Positions 12,603 to 25,052 of a DNA stretch of 64,000 bases are shown here, piece by piece (within the stretch, counting starts at the first letter, position 1; the number at the start of each line of letters is the position of its first letter). The notes under the pieces are model-generated. The model saw only the letters and a list, made by a program, of their open reading frames with translations. It was not told the DNA's origin and did not search any database. A program made the translations under genes and the position numbers. The DNA is taken from the NCBI GenBank assembly GCA_035610835.1, contig CM069448.1:15703416-15767415 (forward strand), given 5' to 3'. The stretch is from Ophiura sarsii. Lineage: Eukaryota; Echinodermata; Ophiuroidea; Amphilepidida; Ophiuridae.

Positions 12603-13098
12603 TCCTAACATCGTCAATTGTTTCCAACACATCACTGTATTTACTGGTGTGAGATTCATCCTTTACAATGACCGCGATCATTCATGGTGTTTTAAAAATG
12701 TAAGCAAACACCTGTCATTCAATTTATGTGCAACCTTCCTTCCAACTCCAAATCGACGAGCAACTTCAATTCATAAACTCCATAATTGAGAGAAAGAAGC
12801 GGTACATTTACTTTTTAGTTTACGCTCTTTTCACGGGTATGGGTTAAGTGCAACAATGAAAAACTGCATCCATTTTTTTATTCAAATGCACTTTAACCTA
12901 ATACCATGAAAAGAGCGTAAACATAACAGTAAATCTAAAGTGTACCCCTTCTTTCTCTCCATGAAAAGTTTCTGGATTTTCTGTAACTGAAGTTGCTCTT
13001 CGATGGAGAGACAAACATCATGAATGATCCTGGTCATTGTAAAGGATGAGTCTCACACCACTAGATACAGGTGTTGGAGACAATTGAGGATGTGATAT
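12603..13098. mobile_element. Foldback (nested inverted-repeat) element in NR5A intron 2
   Basis: Outer arms pair 'catcctttacaatgacc' (about 12658-12674) with 'ggtcattgtaaaggatg' (about 13032-13048). Inner arms pair 'agtttacgctcttttca' with 'tgaaaagagcgtaaac' (about 12817-12833 / 12907-12923). Arms are diverged, so the insertion is old. Exact ends and target duplication could not be fixed. Confidence 0.6.
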
Positions 13099-13406
13099 AA
13101 ATGTTGTCATCGGTTTGAAGCCTCGCAGTTAGTTAGAATACGTATTGTAACACAGAGACAGAACAAAGCACAATTGTCAACATTGGACCGAATCGGACAT
13201 TCAGTTCTCGAACTGAAAATCCCATCTTATCTAAATTTTGAAAAAGTGAAATTTACCTTGCATATAGCATTACAAAATCCTTACAATTAACTGCAATTAT
13301 GATGGTTTGCTTGCAACAATGTTAGGTTCCCGGTTTTTAAACATTTCGTCTTTAAGTGACTCATCTCATATCTTAATCTCACATCGCCATATTTCTCTCT
13401 CTCCAG

Positions 13407-13659
13407 GTTGAGGACCAGATGAAACTGTTACAGAATGCCTGGAGTGAATTGTTAGTCTTCGACCATCTGTACAGACAAGTGCACCATCGTGGGGAAGGCA
13501 TCTTATTGGTTACGGGGCAAACTCTAGACCCGAAAGGTTATCCGTTCTTCTCCATGGATATCTCGGAACAAATGAACAGGATAGTGTCAAGACTGAGGGA
13601 ACTGAAGGTCGACCATAAAGAATTCGTCTGTCTCAAGTTCTTGATCTTGCTTAATCCAG
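13407..13659 (+). CDS. NR5A: NR5A coding exon 3: ligand-binding domain core
   Basis: Starts after CTCTCTCTCCAG (acceptor 13405-13406) and ends CCAG before GTGAGT (13660), phase 1. It encodes residues 305-388 and one base of Gly389. VEDQMKLLQNAWSELLVFDH (from residue 305) is the helix 3-5 core that NR5A proteins share almost unchanged from insects to vertebrates. The middle (HHRGEGILLVTGQTLDPKG) is the more variable helix 5-7 region, and the end (DHKEFVCLKFLILLNP) is helix 8. Reading on past the donor gives a few dozen residues from intron sequence, which are not NR5A-like. Confidence 0.94.
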
Positions 13660-16600
13660 GTGAGTTGTTTTACAAACATGGTACCAGTGTCATACAAGTA
13701 CAATCTCGAAAACATGAGTGGTATCAAACCATTATCGGTTCTTCAAAAGGAGTATTATCGGTTCATGTATATGGACCCTCCCTATAATCCCGGGATTTGT
13801 TATCAGTCAAAGATGACCTTTCTTTTTCCCCTCGAAAATGTAGGTATCATTTAATAATGGACTTCATATAAAAGTGGTGGAACTCATCATGTTTATGGCT
13901 CGTTCCTTGAATTGGCAGAATGTAGTGGAGCCTTGTGACACGAGTAGGCAGCCATTATGTGTTCAAACTTCGTGCGCAATCGAAATTCCTCTCATTGCTA
14001 CTACTGCCTCCTTCTACTTCACTTAGTGCCTCCATCTAACTCCTCTTATTCCTCCTACTACAGTACTCAGATTGCCTCCTTCTCTTATTGCCTCCTACTC
14101 TTATTGCCTCCTACTACTACTTTTATTGCCTCCTACTACTCCCCCAGATAACTTCCCCAACTACTCAGATTATCTCCTACTACTCTCCTCTTATCGCCTC
14201 CTACTACTCCTCTTATCGCCACCTTCTCGTATTGCCTCCTACTATACTACTCTTATTGCCTCCTAAAACACACCCCTTATTGCCTCCTCCAATACTCCTC
14301 TTATTGCCGCCTACTGCCCCTGATTGCCTCCTATACGCCGCAGATTGCCTCCTAATACTACGCCTCGGTTTTCCCCCTACTACTTCTCAGATTGCCTCCT
14401 ACTACTCATATCTCCTACGACTCCTTAAATTAATTTCTACTTTCCGTAGCATTGCCTTCAATTCTTCACATACCGCATACTCTTTAAATAACCTCATCTC
14501 CAGATCTCCAATGTTCAAGCATCTTTGGATGGCTCCGAAAGGGTTAAATGAAAATACGTGTTTTTTTTTTATCGGATTGGATTATTGATATGGTTGTATC
14601 ATCATATAGGATTTCACCTCCCAAGAGTGACTGCTCAGAATTGTGATCAAGTTGAAATTATTGATGGGCAAAAGAGATAGGCGCGGTATATCCGATATAC
14701 GACATCAAGGAACTACAAAACGTCGAAGGATTACACTTGGACCGGCTTTTGCGTGACAATTGTAACGATAATAACAATACGATAACACTTTCGTTGCAAG
14801 TAAAACACACATCGATAGACAGGAAAAATAAAAGTGTGATGAAGTACGATTAGGAATGTACCCTAATGACCGACCAATCAAGCACGCTAGAGGCTCGTCG
14901 ACTGACAAATTAGTGCGACTCGCGTTGTGTAATATAGAATGCGTCTTCGTAATTTTTGTTCTTCGCATATATACGGAATTATTACTATTACTAGTATAAC
15001 GACTCATTTCACTCGTTAGACGCCTCAATCGAACAGCAGATTTGCACAGATAATTACTCAATATATTTATTTTCCTCTCGCACCGCCACTCCCCACTTGC
15101 CGAGCACATAACCCCCTGCATACATCCTATCACGCATTTTCTTCTTCTTTTAACTAAAATGTGTGGTTAAATTATATATTGTCACCGCGCTCATTGTCAT
15201 ACGATGCATGAAAGGATCGACCATAAGTGACACGTTCTTAGAGCTCTAATCCCACCTCCTCTGAATCGCCACGACCTTGGCTTATCAGATTTGAGGCCCT
15301 CCAATTTGTTCCTACTTAGCTAGATTCTGCAGTGGTTCAAGTCTATCTTTATTAGGCCAAAATAAATGTTTTTTCTGTTTCCTTCGCCCATTCTATGAAG
15401 AATTACCAGGTTTTGGTTTTTCATTTATGTCTAGTTAAATTTTGAATTTCACATGTTTTATATATAAATGTACAAAGATTTTCCTTTCAATCTTAATTTC
15501 CCCTGTACGATTGCAATTCCCTTCAATTGTATCAACAACAACGAAAAACGAAGAAATATTCGAATTTGCACTGGGACCTAAACTGTCAAATGAAAAGCGC
15601 GATATTTTGTTGTCTTGGCCGTAGCGATTCCGTGTCCGAACAAAGATTTTACACGAGACAACCATGACCTTGAGACGTTTTGTGTGTATCCATCCCTATG
15701 CTGCGTTTTGATTTTGTTAAAGTCTGAAACAAGCCTCCGTGTCGTCTTCTTCTGGTTGATCAAGCTGATACACTATTACCGTAGGGGATGCCTATTAACC
15801 AGCGGATGGATGCAACCATGCTTTTGAGTCGTCCATGCTTATTATTAAAGGAGCTGCCTGCCTAGCCTCCTCTTTTCTGCTTAATAGCATGTGAAATTAC
15901 CCGTCAGACAATGCTATGGGGAACGATATCGTACAATACCGTTCCTTGTACGGTTTTCTAGCGATTTTACACTATTCAAAATCTGTAAGATTTGCGAGTA
16001 AATTGGTTTTGGGTTTGTGGTGAGGGACTGGACATTACATATGCTGCACATCTCATTATAGTATTCCCTCTTTCTCTCTAGTCTCGTTGCCCATCGAGTG
16101 TCAAAAAAACCCGACATTGGTAATTTGAAAATTGTTCATTGAAGCGCGTTTCGATAGTAATTAAGTGGTTGAAATAACACAGATGATAAGAAAAAAGAAG
16201 AGGAAAATGATGTTGTAACTTGCGAGAGATAAAATCGGCAATCCAACGTCCATTGATCTTGCCCATTGCCAACATAACATAAAATTATTGAGATTTCATT
16301 ATTGTGTTACAAAATGGAAAAGAATTTTATTGGATTACTAACACTGACTTCCGTCGATACCTAGTTGTATCTTTAGAATTGACAGGCAGCTATATTTCCC
16401 TTGCATTTATCTCCAAACACTGGTCGCACACCACAATGTTGTGACATAATTACGAATAGTAGTCATAAGGGCCGCGTAATAGTGTCTGGTGGTGCTTGTT
16501 AAAAACGCCATTTTGTTTAATGTCGACCAAAGGGAAAAACTGTATTATTTTTGAATTATTTTTATTTGTATCATTATAACCAATAGCAAATGAAGTTATC

Positions 16601-16714
16601 CAATAATATTCAAGCTTTTTGAATTACCAGAATAGAATTCAAATCACAAATAGTGGTCAATCAATCTGTCAATTATTCATAATGTTTGTACATATTTTTT
16701 CTATTCCTGTGCAG
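13660..16714 (+). other. NR5A intron 3
   Basis: 3055-bp phase-1 intron, donor GTGAGT, acceptor TGTGCAG. It contains a pyrimidine-rich degenerate repeat (13985-14420). The 142-codon open frame on the - strand at 14705-15133 matches no family I know and lies between repeats, so I do not call it a gene. Confidence 0.85.
13985..14420 (+). repeat. Pyrimidine-rich degenerate minisatellite
   Basis: Repeated variants of 'attgcctcctactactcct' and 'cttattgcctcc' with a unit of roughly 15-25 bp. It is strongly strand-asymmetric (C/T on +). It generates several overlapping low-complexity reading frames that should not be taken as proteins. Confidence 0.75.
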
Positions 16715-16971
16715 GTGACATTTCATTGTTGCAATTGCAGGACAAGCCCATAATTGAGAATTGTCAAGACCAAATAAGTACCGCCATGTTAGATTACACC
16801 ATGTCGACCTACCCACATATTAACGATAAATACGGCGAGATGCTGAGGCTGCTTCCAGACGTCCGTCAACTTTCTCAGAAGGGTGAAGATTACTTGTATT
16901 ATAAGCACCTAAACGGCGAGGTACCCTTCAACAGTTTACTGATGGAAATGCTTCACAGTAAACGAAAATAG
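16715..16971 (+). CDS. NR5A: NR5A coding exon 4: C-terminal ligand-binding domain and AF-2 helix, stop
   Basis: Starts after TTCCTGTGCAG (acceptor 16713-16714) with GT completing Gly389; stop TAG 16969-16971. It encodes residues 389-473: the helix 9-12 region, including LSQKGEDYLYYKHLNGEVP, which aligns with the vertebrate YLYHKHL motif. The final helix 12 is LLMEMLHSKRK (463-473), an intact AF-2 core of the form hydrophobic-hydrophobic-x-E-hydrophobic-hydrophobic, so the protein should recruit LXXLL coactivators. Helix 9 (the stretch around IIENCQDQISTAMLDYT) is moderately diverged. The exon has no internal stop or frameshift. The stop codon sits at the base of a hairpin, listed separately. 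Confidence 0.94.
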
Positions 16972-17030
16972 TCTGTCTGCGCGTGCATTTATGGCGGCGT
17001 TATTTTACCCGCCATAAAGTGCACACAGAC
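16971..17030 (+). promoter_or_regulatory. Stem-loop at the NR5A stop codon / start of 3' UTR
   Basis: GTGCATTTATGGCGG (16983-16997) pairs with CCGCCATAAAGTGCAC (17009-17024) with one bulge and an 11-base loop. An outer GTCTGT...ACAGAC pairing (16971-16976 with 17025-17030, overlapping) extends the base to the last G of the TAG stop. A second small hairpin, AACGTTCA/TGAACGTT, follows at 17036-17056. An mRNA element affecting stability, termination or microRNA access is possible. A tiny inverted-repeat insertion is the alternative. Confidence 0.5.
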
Positions 17031-17393
17031 TTAAAACGTTCATGACGTGAACGTTGTTTTAAATGCACAGACTGAACGTTAAACCAAAGATGGACTGAGA
17101 TAGACTAACGAGGAGGGCAACTAAAATTACACATTATTGTATCAAAAAAGGCTGAGACTAACAAAACTAAAAAAGGTCATCAAAGTGTGTCCGGGCTAAA
17201 GGTCAAGCGTTAATAAGGAAGACTTTTTATAAGGACGCTAAACAGGTCACATTTCGTTGGAGCCCAGTGGAGTCAGAGGTCAGAAATCATGATGAACAGG
17301 AGATATGGATATCTATTTTGAGCATTCACCATGATCGGATCAAATGTGTTTATATTCGGTAAATATCATTATAAAAAGAACATATTTAAAAAG

Positions 17394-17399
17394 AATAAA
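17394..17399 (+). terminator. Candidate polyadenylation signal AATAAA for NR5A
   Basis: First canonical AATAAA on the + strand after the stop codon (about 420 nt downstream). Further AATAAA hexamers occur near 18224 and 19779, so a longer 3' UTR is also possible. No transcript evidence is available. Confidence 0.35.
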
Positions 17400-20300
17400 C
17401 TCTACTACTACTATAATATACTAATTTAATTGGTGCTTGCCACGAAGAAGATGATGCCATCCAAGGCAAGATTTGATTTTAAATAAGTGGTTTGAAGGAA
17501 TTCCGTTCAAGATTTAACAGGACAAGAATGTGCGCCAATCAGGAGTCAGGACGTGTTGATGACCATAGCAGATTACAATGTATCCTATAAACACGTACGC
17601 ATAAGAATGCAAAGACGCGGGGAAATTGGTTTTTACACCATGTTAATATCGTACTTTGTTTTCTAACAGTGTGATGCGCTATATCTGGTTTTCACAACGA
17701 ATTTATGTTACTGTTTTCATACCGAGAATACGTTGCGTGGTTTTCACACCAAACACGTTACCTCCTGGTTTCTCGCACTAAGTATGAGTTACATTATTCT
17801 AGTAGGGATGATGTTGGTGCATTCCGTCATAAAAACGGTTGAAATGGTAGGGATGACATTACTTAAATTATTATTTTTTATTTCATACCACGAGGAGTTT
17901 AGAAATATAATAAGTAGGGGATTTTGACGAAGAAGAAAAAGAAAAACGGCCTACTACATCACTTGCGAGTACTTGGTACATTGGTGGGAAAAGTTAATGT
18001 TTTTGTTAAATGTTATTGATATGTGTCTTAAGTGCAGGAGGGTTGCATAGCAACTTTGCAAAGCAGGTTGACTTGGCAACGTCATTAAAAACTTGTCCTT
18101 TTTCTGTCTTGAATGCTATTGGTTGTATATAGCAAAGAAAAAATATATTAAAAAACCTTGGACCATTCTTTCGTGTAGTACTATTTTTAAAAATCACTAC
18201 AAATACTTATCTTTGATAAATAAATAATATTTAGCTTGTATTTTAATTTCGGGATTATATAATGTATAAAAAAGGGTATCAATTATTATAGCTTGGACGA
18301 GGAGATGATATTATGTTTATTTTAGATTGTAGTTACGAATACAGTATTTTCCCCGTTATATGTAGAACTTTAGCTGTAGACAATTTCACAACATTCACAC
18401 GACTCTGATCATGTCTTCTACACTGTAAAAAGAAACGTTTATATTTCTGATAACACTTTAAAACACGTTTATTTTTGTGTTTTACGTGTAAAGGTATAGG
18501 AGGCATTTCTACGATAAACGTTTGCATAAACGCTACAACACGTTTATAGAGGTATTTGTTGTATAATTATTAACACCCCAACATGTTTATATTGCTGATA
18601 TAAACATGTTGGTGTGTTAATAAATATTACACAATTACCTCTATAAACGTGTTGTAGTGTTTATGCAAACGTTTATCGTAGAAATGCCTCCTATACCTTT
18701 ACACGTAAAACACAAAAATAAACGTGTTTAAGTGTTTATTATGTGTTATCAGAAATATAAACGTTTCTTTTTACAGTGTAGCTTCATGCTCTGATCGATC
18801 AGTCGGTATTCCAGAGTGCTGTCGCTATAAATTGCCGTCGCCGCGCAAGCCTACTAAAGAAACAAGAGAGAAAGGGTTATTGCGATTGGTTAAATCTTGT
18901 TAAGTCAAACCTATGTACACTTTTGATTGGCTGCGGGCTGCATATTTCAAACCTGTGCAAAGATCTCGTGTAAATATTGGATGTCCTAAAACTAATAATT
19001 GGTGTTATAATGTGACATTTTTACACTGTGCATGACGTTGCAAGTGACGACATGGTGCAATATTTAAATACGCATTGTAGAATCATTGTTGGATGTAGCT
19101 TACTTAAACAATTGAATGAGTTGTGATATTCTTGCTCATAATTCATATGCTCCATGAAATACCCCGAACTAGATACTTTATGATTACTACAAACTCCGTT
19201 TATGATATTCATTCCTCTCAAAACAACACTGTAATGTTCAATTTTTCCTGTACAAAAAAATAAGTCAATTATATGTAAACTTAAGAGCCTTCATTGTTGT
19301 TTAACTCAGTTCAGACGACAAAAAAATGTGTGTGAATAATCATTAATAGGTACAACTTCATATTTTGAAGTGATTAAACAAACGAAAGAAGTACAGGGTT
19401 TTAAAAAAATATGTTTTTGCCATTTTTGTAACGTGTTAACCATGTTGATTATAAACTGTACATGTAATACCATTCATCTTTGCACTGATTATATGTGTTT
19501 TATGATCATGTATTATTGTAAATCTGTACTGTGGTCACTTTTTTAAAGAAACAATACAATAACATGTAACGTACTGATGTTATTGCCATGAAAATGCAGT
19601 TAAAAAGATGAATTTTTATATAAAAGGCGCTCGTTAAATGTTCTATTTTCTTCACTGGGTCGTTTCCGTATGTAGATATATCTATATTAAGTATATCAAA
19701 GGTCACTTTTTCATCATTACTAACATCAATTTACGTTTCCTCGGGCGCAGTTCAGTAACTTCCATTAACGTGCATCAATAAAAGGACCCGATGCTGTTTG
19801 GGTAAATATGAACAAGAGTTCCCATATAACAAATATTCATTTCGATGCAACAGTGAATGTGTTAAACTTCGCCGAAGGGAAACGAGGTGTTTTCGATATG
19901 AATTAATCTTCAGGTGTGCCTTTTAAACCGTTTTTAATTTTTTTTTAACATCATATTATTTTAATATACTTACCTTAAACCGCTTGGCGGTTAAAAATGC
20001 AGATAGTCTATACAACAACATGAAAAATGTAAATTCCGAATCCAAATTAGCGAAAAGAGGTGGGGCCGTTTATTTAATATTATTTGTCTATTTCTTTGAC
20101 CAATATTAAGGGCTTTCAGTCTTCATTTTCCTTGGAATACATTAGTTTATATAGTGATTTTATATTATGTATCGCTTTGAGATACTAGCACCAATATTAT
20201 TAATTTGAACAGAATAATATTAAGTATTCAATAATGCATTTTCAAATTAATGTTGTTTGTGCAGCGTGAGTGTTTCGAATAAAGGCTCGGTCGGCTGGAT

Positions 20301-21256
20301 TTTAAAAAGTATTAGTCAATTTCATTAAACATATTTCGTAGTTCACCGATTTCTCAAAATGTGTGACCACAGTTGTTTAAAATAGGATACAAATACAAAA
20401 TATCGCGAGATTAAAAAAAACCAAAAAAACATTAGGAAATCTGTCGTTTCCAAAACAAAAGTTAGCTTTTATTTGGTACAGGCATCGCAGTTTTAAAATG
20501 TATTCCCATTTGAAAACTTTTTTTTTTTTGTGCCTAATTATAAGGGGAGACTATTACATGGCCTGTGTCGGCAATTCATGGCATAATTTGCAAGATTTTA
20601 CTGGTGCCAGTGTAATTCAAATCACTGGAGTATGCAAATTGATCGTGTTATGTAATAATTTCGATGAACACGTAACAACCAAGTCTGTATTTTTAACCGT
20701 CGAGTAGTTCTTCTCGTGCTGTGTTGCCACCTTACAAAAAGGGGCGTAATGAAACTTTACTCAACGAGTATTTAATTATACGATAAAATTGGGCGATTTC
20801 TCGCTGCAATTTGGGGCAACATTTGGTGGCAACACTAGTGTTATGTTTATAAGCTTGTACTTTTTGTGTGTATCACAATGTTAAGTGTGTGTTAAAATTT
20901 ATAATAAGCATTATATCGTTATCAAATTTATTACATGATGAAAGAATAAACGATTATTCTGTGAGTGAGAATATGAGGTATCCCTAACTGTCATTGGTTG
21001 AACCAAGGGGTTGCATCATGTATTGGTTAATATTATCCAATAGTAGACATTGTTACACAATATTACAACATGACAAGTGGACATTCCTATTGGTTACCTA
21101 GGTGACAAGCCTGAACAATTATTTTGTTGAGTGGGACTATAAATACAAACGAGTCGCAATAAGAATCGAGCCGCAATTTTATTTTCAAATAGCATAATTT
21201 CTCTCTCCCCTAATAACCCCGTCTATAACAACAATACATAGTGGTGTTGCATTTTA
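17400..21256. other. Intergenic stretch downstream of NR5A
   Basis: AT-rich DNA that may include distal NR5A 3' UTR. The only structured feature is the CACTG/TA foldback at 18421-18778. No conserved coding sequence seen. Confidence 0.5.
18421..18778. mobile_element. 358-bp CACTG-ended foldback element with TA duplication
   Basis: Left end CACTGTAAAAAGAAACGTTT and right end AAACGTTTCTTTTTACAGTG are inverted. The arms of about 170 bp ('acgtttatatttctgataac', 'aggcatttctacgataaacg') are nearly identical and meet at 'aacatgtttatattgctgat'. It is flanked by TA (18419-18420, 18779-18780). The close arm match implies a young insertion. Termini and TA target match the elements at 48049 and 50257. 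Non-coding. Confidence 0.85.
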
Positions 21257-21549
21257 GGGACGCACCATTAGATTTTCAGGGGGGCGGGGTAGGAAGTTTT
21301 CGGGGGAAAAAATTCACCCTCTATGCAGGCAAAAAAAAAAAAATCACCCCCTGATGAGTAAAAACAACCACAACAACAACAAAATTCTACCCCCACCCAA
21401 CTCAATATGAATGGATACATAATTTTAAAAAATTGCGCCGCCTTCGGCGGCGCCAAAAAAAAGATTCACCCCTTGCGGCGGCGGCAAAAAAAATTCTCCC
21501 CCGAACCCAACTTCCTACCGCCCCCCCTGAAAATCAAATGGTGCGTCCC
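21257..21549. mobile_element. Harbinger-like MITE, GGGACGCACC family, complete copy
   Basis: 293 bp with termini GGGACGCACCATTAGATTTT / AAAATCAAATGGTGCGTCCC and a TTA duplication (21254-21256, 21550-21552). The interior matches 804-1104 and 37069-37375, including 'caactcaatatgaatggata' and the GCCGCCTTCGGCGGC hairpin. Confidence 0.85.
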
Positions 21550-24252
21550 TTACCAATATTACTGAACACTTAAAATGTGCATAACCATACACAGATGTAC
21601 ACAAATAAACTTAAAAAGAATAATTGATGGATATATTTAGATTTATTGTTCAATGTTGAGAACAACTTAACTTTGGTCTTAAATTATAACCGATCCAATA
21701 TACCGCGATGAAAGACTTCCAGGCATCAATCAAGGTTTGCTTGATTATAAAGAAACAAGGTAACTTGGTCGACTAAAAAACAAACTCGGCGCTTTCCCAA
21801 TTCGTTGACGATGGATTTGGTCAATGTGATCCATGGTTCACGACTAAGTTGGCGTGAGCCAGTTGGCCTGGTAACGGTTATATTCTAACGAGCGAATAAT
21901 GCAATAATTTGGGATGATTCTCCCAATTTGACATCACTTGTCTCTGCCTTGCGATGGAGACACACTTCTGGCTTTGTACTGGTTGTTTATGCTCCATCTG
22001 AATCGGTTTCGAACCATAATGAGAACTCTGATTGGTTGTATTGAAGGACATATCCTTTATCGATCCAATCGGAGATATCGTATTAATGGGGCAATGCTGA
22101 AAGAGGTTGTACATTCAAAACCCGTAGAAACTTTATTCAAACTGGCAATTTCAAAAATGTAAAAGGCATTTGTCACGTAACAAACCAATCGGAAACGCTG
22201 CTACGGAAATGTGGTACCCAGTTTGGTGGATTACGGGATGGTGCCCTGAGCTGCATATTGGCGTTGGGCATCAATATTATGTTATTTTTATGCCCACATC
22301 ACAAATTACATGCCCGTAGGATTCATAACCGCTTGTCTATTACTCTATCGTGTCTTTGCTTTTAATTAGTAGTTGAATTCATCTATTATTAAACACGCTA
22401 GCGGCCCGGCTAAAAACAGTATTGCTTACGACCGACGTGAATTTGTGGCTGATGTACGGAAATTATGATTTTATTCTTTTGGATACATTCTTGGTTTTAC
22501 ATTGATTGAATTTGAAAGTCATGAGAAACAAAAAAAAGTCTTACACCTACTACAGTCCTACACATATCACTGTGTATTGCATCGTAAAATATAACCGGTT
22601 ATATTTTACGATGCAAAACGGTCAATATACACCCTAACTATTATTGAAATCATATTTACTTGTTGGGCACTATTCAATTTTGTATCAGGTCAAATTCATG
22701 AAGTTATGACGTAGCAATTTCACTCACCATACAAGGGCGACATACCCTTAACTATTAATTGTCACCCTTCAAAATGTTACTCAAGAGTGAAAAATTATGT
22801 TTATTTACTGATACACTGATATTAATTGCTGCAGATGTTTGAAAGGTGGGAGGGAACGTCTGCGTTTAAAAACAAGTTTGCGTGCATTCCATGTTGTTTT
22901 GTTGTTGTTTTTCTGCAGAGTAGTACTAGTAACACATTTATCAATTCAGTGACAAAACGTATCCGAACGAGTAGTAACGGACAACATCATTATAATTATT
23001 GTATTGACTTCAAAATCAACTTACCCGTCAAATATCTGACAGAATGTTCTTGATGCAAGCCATTTCTGGATATGAAGTTAACAAACCGGACATGAACGTG
23101 ATGGTACAGATGTTGTAATCTTATCAGTCGGATTTCGTGTTTCATAAAACAGTCAAATAGGGTCCTAGCAGAAGTAGACTTACTTGAAAAGGACGATGAG
23201 AGGGTTGTGGGGTCTGCAAATCGATCTTTTGGCGACTGAAAAAAAAGATGCACAGTAAATTAAGTTTGTTTCTTAAATTTTAAGACTTCGAATAAACGGG
23301 GCCGACTTTCACGTCGCTGTATCCCCGGTTTGGCGGGAAATTCGTATAGCTGAATATGTTACGTGTCATAGCAGGTTGTCGTTTGGGCGGTATATATTTT
23401 ATTGATTGACATAATCTATAAACATGATAAAGATTATCTTGATTATACGCTAAATGAATAATATATGATATTAATACTTCTATTGCGTTAAACTGTCAGC
23501 ATATGTCATGGGATGACGAAATGTTTCTTTCTTGGTGCATTTTTTGTTCAGTTTTGTAAACTTTTTTGTGTTGAACACAACTCCTTGTTCTGTCGTAACC
23601 AAACTATAATATAATGTATTATGAAAATATATTTTTCTGTCTTTTCTTTTATTATTCAACTTTTTTCTCTTTTGTTTTTATTTTTTATTTCCAATGTTTC
23701 ACTCGACCCTTGACCTTGTGTGTGTTCAGTGACGTCATAATGTATATTTTGTGAAGGAGACTGATGAATAAAACTGTTTTGTTTCCTGAGAAACTGTAAC
23801 ATGAATTTTGTATTGAACGATGTTGTGTTTTGTGAGCTTGTTATTAAGGTCCGTTCAATCGTTTTCATAACCTCTGTTGTTGCGCATCGCCCGACGCCCG
23901 ATGGATATCGACGCACGAGTTGAAGTCATGTCAACATTTATCCGGCGACGCGATGAAGCCATGTCAAGTTGTCAACATTTACCTGGCGACGCGATGGACG
24001 GACCTTGATTCGGTGTATATATAATAATACTAGTCAATAGGTCACGTCCTTTGAGGTCATGTGTTTATAAGTCCGATTCAAATTCATCTAGACTAAACAT
24101 CACGAACGTGACGTAAGTGATTTAAGTAAAAATAAACCCGGAGATAGTAAGAGGAAAACCTCGGCCCGTCAGAGTCATTCGTACGACCACCGAAAGGGAT
24201 CGATAAGGAAGAATGCCTCGATCGATATTGTTGGAAATTGCAAGAAACCCCA
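21550..24252. other. Intergenic stretch, no gene identified
   Basis: Contains a perfect 40-bp palindrome (22577-22616), a dispersed short repeat (22759-22800, also 3846-3890) and a direct repeat of about 34 bp ('caacatttacctggcgacgc', near 23930-23995). Short open frames on both strands show no recognisable domains. Confidence 0.5.
22577..22616. repeat. Perfect 40-bp palindrome without spacer
   Basis: TTGCATCGTAAAATATAACC is followed immediately by its exact reverse complement, and symmetry breaks at 22576/22617. The centre is AACCGGTT. It has no loop and no attached arms, so it differs from the foldback transposons nearby. Confidence 0.85.
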
Positions 24253-24731
24253 GGGGGGCCAGTCAAACATAATGGTGTACACACGCGTGACCAATTTTTT
24301 TCCAGACACCCCCTAAACAAGTTTTACCCTGCAAGCAAAATTACCCCCTAAACAAGTTTTTAGCGCGCTTTCCTTGCAAATTTTGACCCCTAAACAAGTT
24401 CTTGCCAGAATATGACCCCTAAACAAGTTTTGTCTATTTGCGATTATGACGTTGTAGAGACGAGTGACACACATGCATTCTCAAATTGGAAATGAGACGC
24501 TCAAAAGAAATCGCAAAAACGGGGATAACATTCTTCTGGGAACGGAGAACAAAACAAGTTACCCTAAACACGTTCGACAGGTATTTTAAGCCACCCTTTT
24601 TCTTGAAAATCAGCGTTTTTGATACCCTTAACGCGTCACTCGCGTGACGCGTCCAACACTGAAAAAACACCCCTTTTTACGCGTTTTTTTGGTCACGCCT
24701 GTGTACACTATTATGTTTGACTGGGCCCCCC
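24253..24731. mobile_element. 479-bp inverted-repeat element with internal 'ccctaaacaagtt' repeats
   Basis: Termini GGGGGGCCAGTCAAACATAA and TTATGTTTGACTGGGCCCCC pair over about 42 bp (through 'gtgtacac' and 'gcgtgacca'), with one base difference in spacing. The left half has four to five diverged copies of 'acccctaaacaagttt'. Non-coding; no clear target duplication. Confidence 0.72.
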
Positions 24732-25052
24732 GGGCAAGAAACTATAATTCTGATCTCCTTTTTCGGATAACTTTGGGGGATTTTTAGCTAGGTCTTCTTA
24801 ATACTCCCATGGCAGGTACAGAGGCCTGAGAGTCCATATCTCGAAGATGTATATATACACTTACCGTGTGATAAACGATCAACTTGGACAAGAGAAGCAA
24901 CACCCAATAAACTTATAGCATATACAGCTTATAACGTTGCGTTAACGTTTGACAACCAGAAAGACGTAACTCATAGAAGGACATTCTGAGAAAAATAACT
25001 TTAATATTTTGTGGCCCATTCAGTATGTATTAAAACAAAAAGTGAACTAAAG

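Larger units (their letters stand above)
9050..13406 (+). other. NR5A intron 2
   Basis: 4357-bp phase-0 intron, donor GTAGGT, acceptor CTCCAG. It contains a tandem duplication at 9600-9678 and a large foldback at 12603-13098. Alternating purine-pyrimidine 'gtacatgtatatgtatacatg' stretches lie near 12068-12120. The remainder is AT-rich sequence without recognisable genes. Confidence 0.85.
3549..16971 (+). other. NR5A: NR5A nuclear receptor gene (FTZ-F1/SF-1/LRH-1 type), four coding exons
   Basis: Gene-level entry. Coding join is 3557-3824, 8406-9049, 13407-13659, 16715-16971 (1422 nt, 473 residues plus stop). All junctions are GT-AG and phases match (phase 1, 0, 1). Family members are monomeric DNA-binding transcription factors acting in the nucleus on sites like YCAAGGYCA; vertebrate SF-1 and LRH-1 control steroidogenic, gonadal, liver and stem-cell genes, and insect FTZ-F1 controls segmentation and moulting. 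Seen here: two C4 zinc fingers (residues 21-81), FTZ-F1 box (about 90-117), hinge (about 118-239), ligand-binding domain (about 240-473) and AF-2 helix. Length is close to the 461 residues of human SF-1. The 5' end is open: the first exon follows an acceptor, so an upstream exon (coding or not) should exist, possibly outside the window. Family identity is very secure; assignment to one vertebrate paralogue is not appropriate. Confidence 0.96.

Noticed and set aside
14705..15133. 142-codon open frame on the - strand in NR5A intron 3
   Set aside because: No recognisable domain, composition like random AT-rich translation, and located inside a clear intron of another gene.
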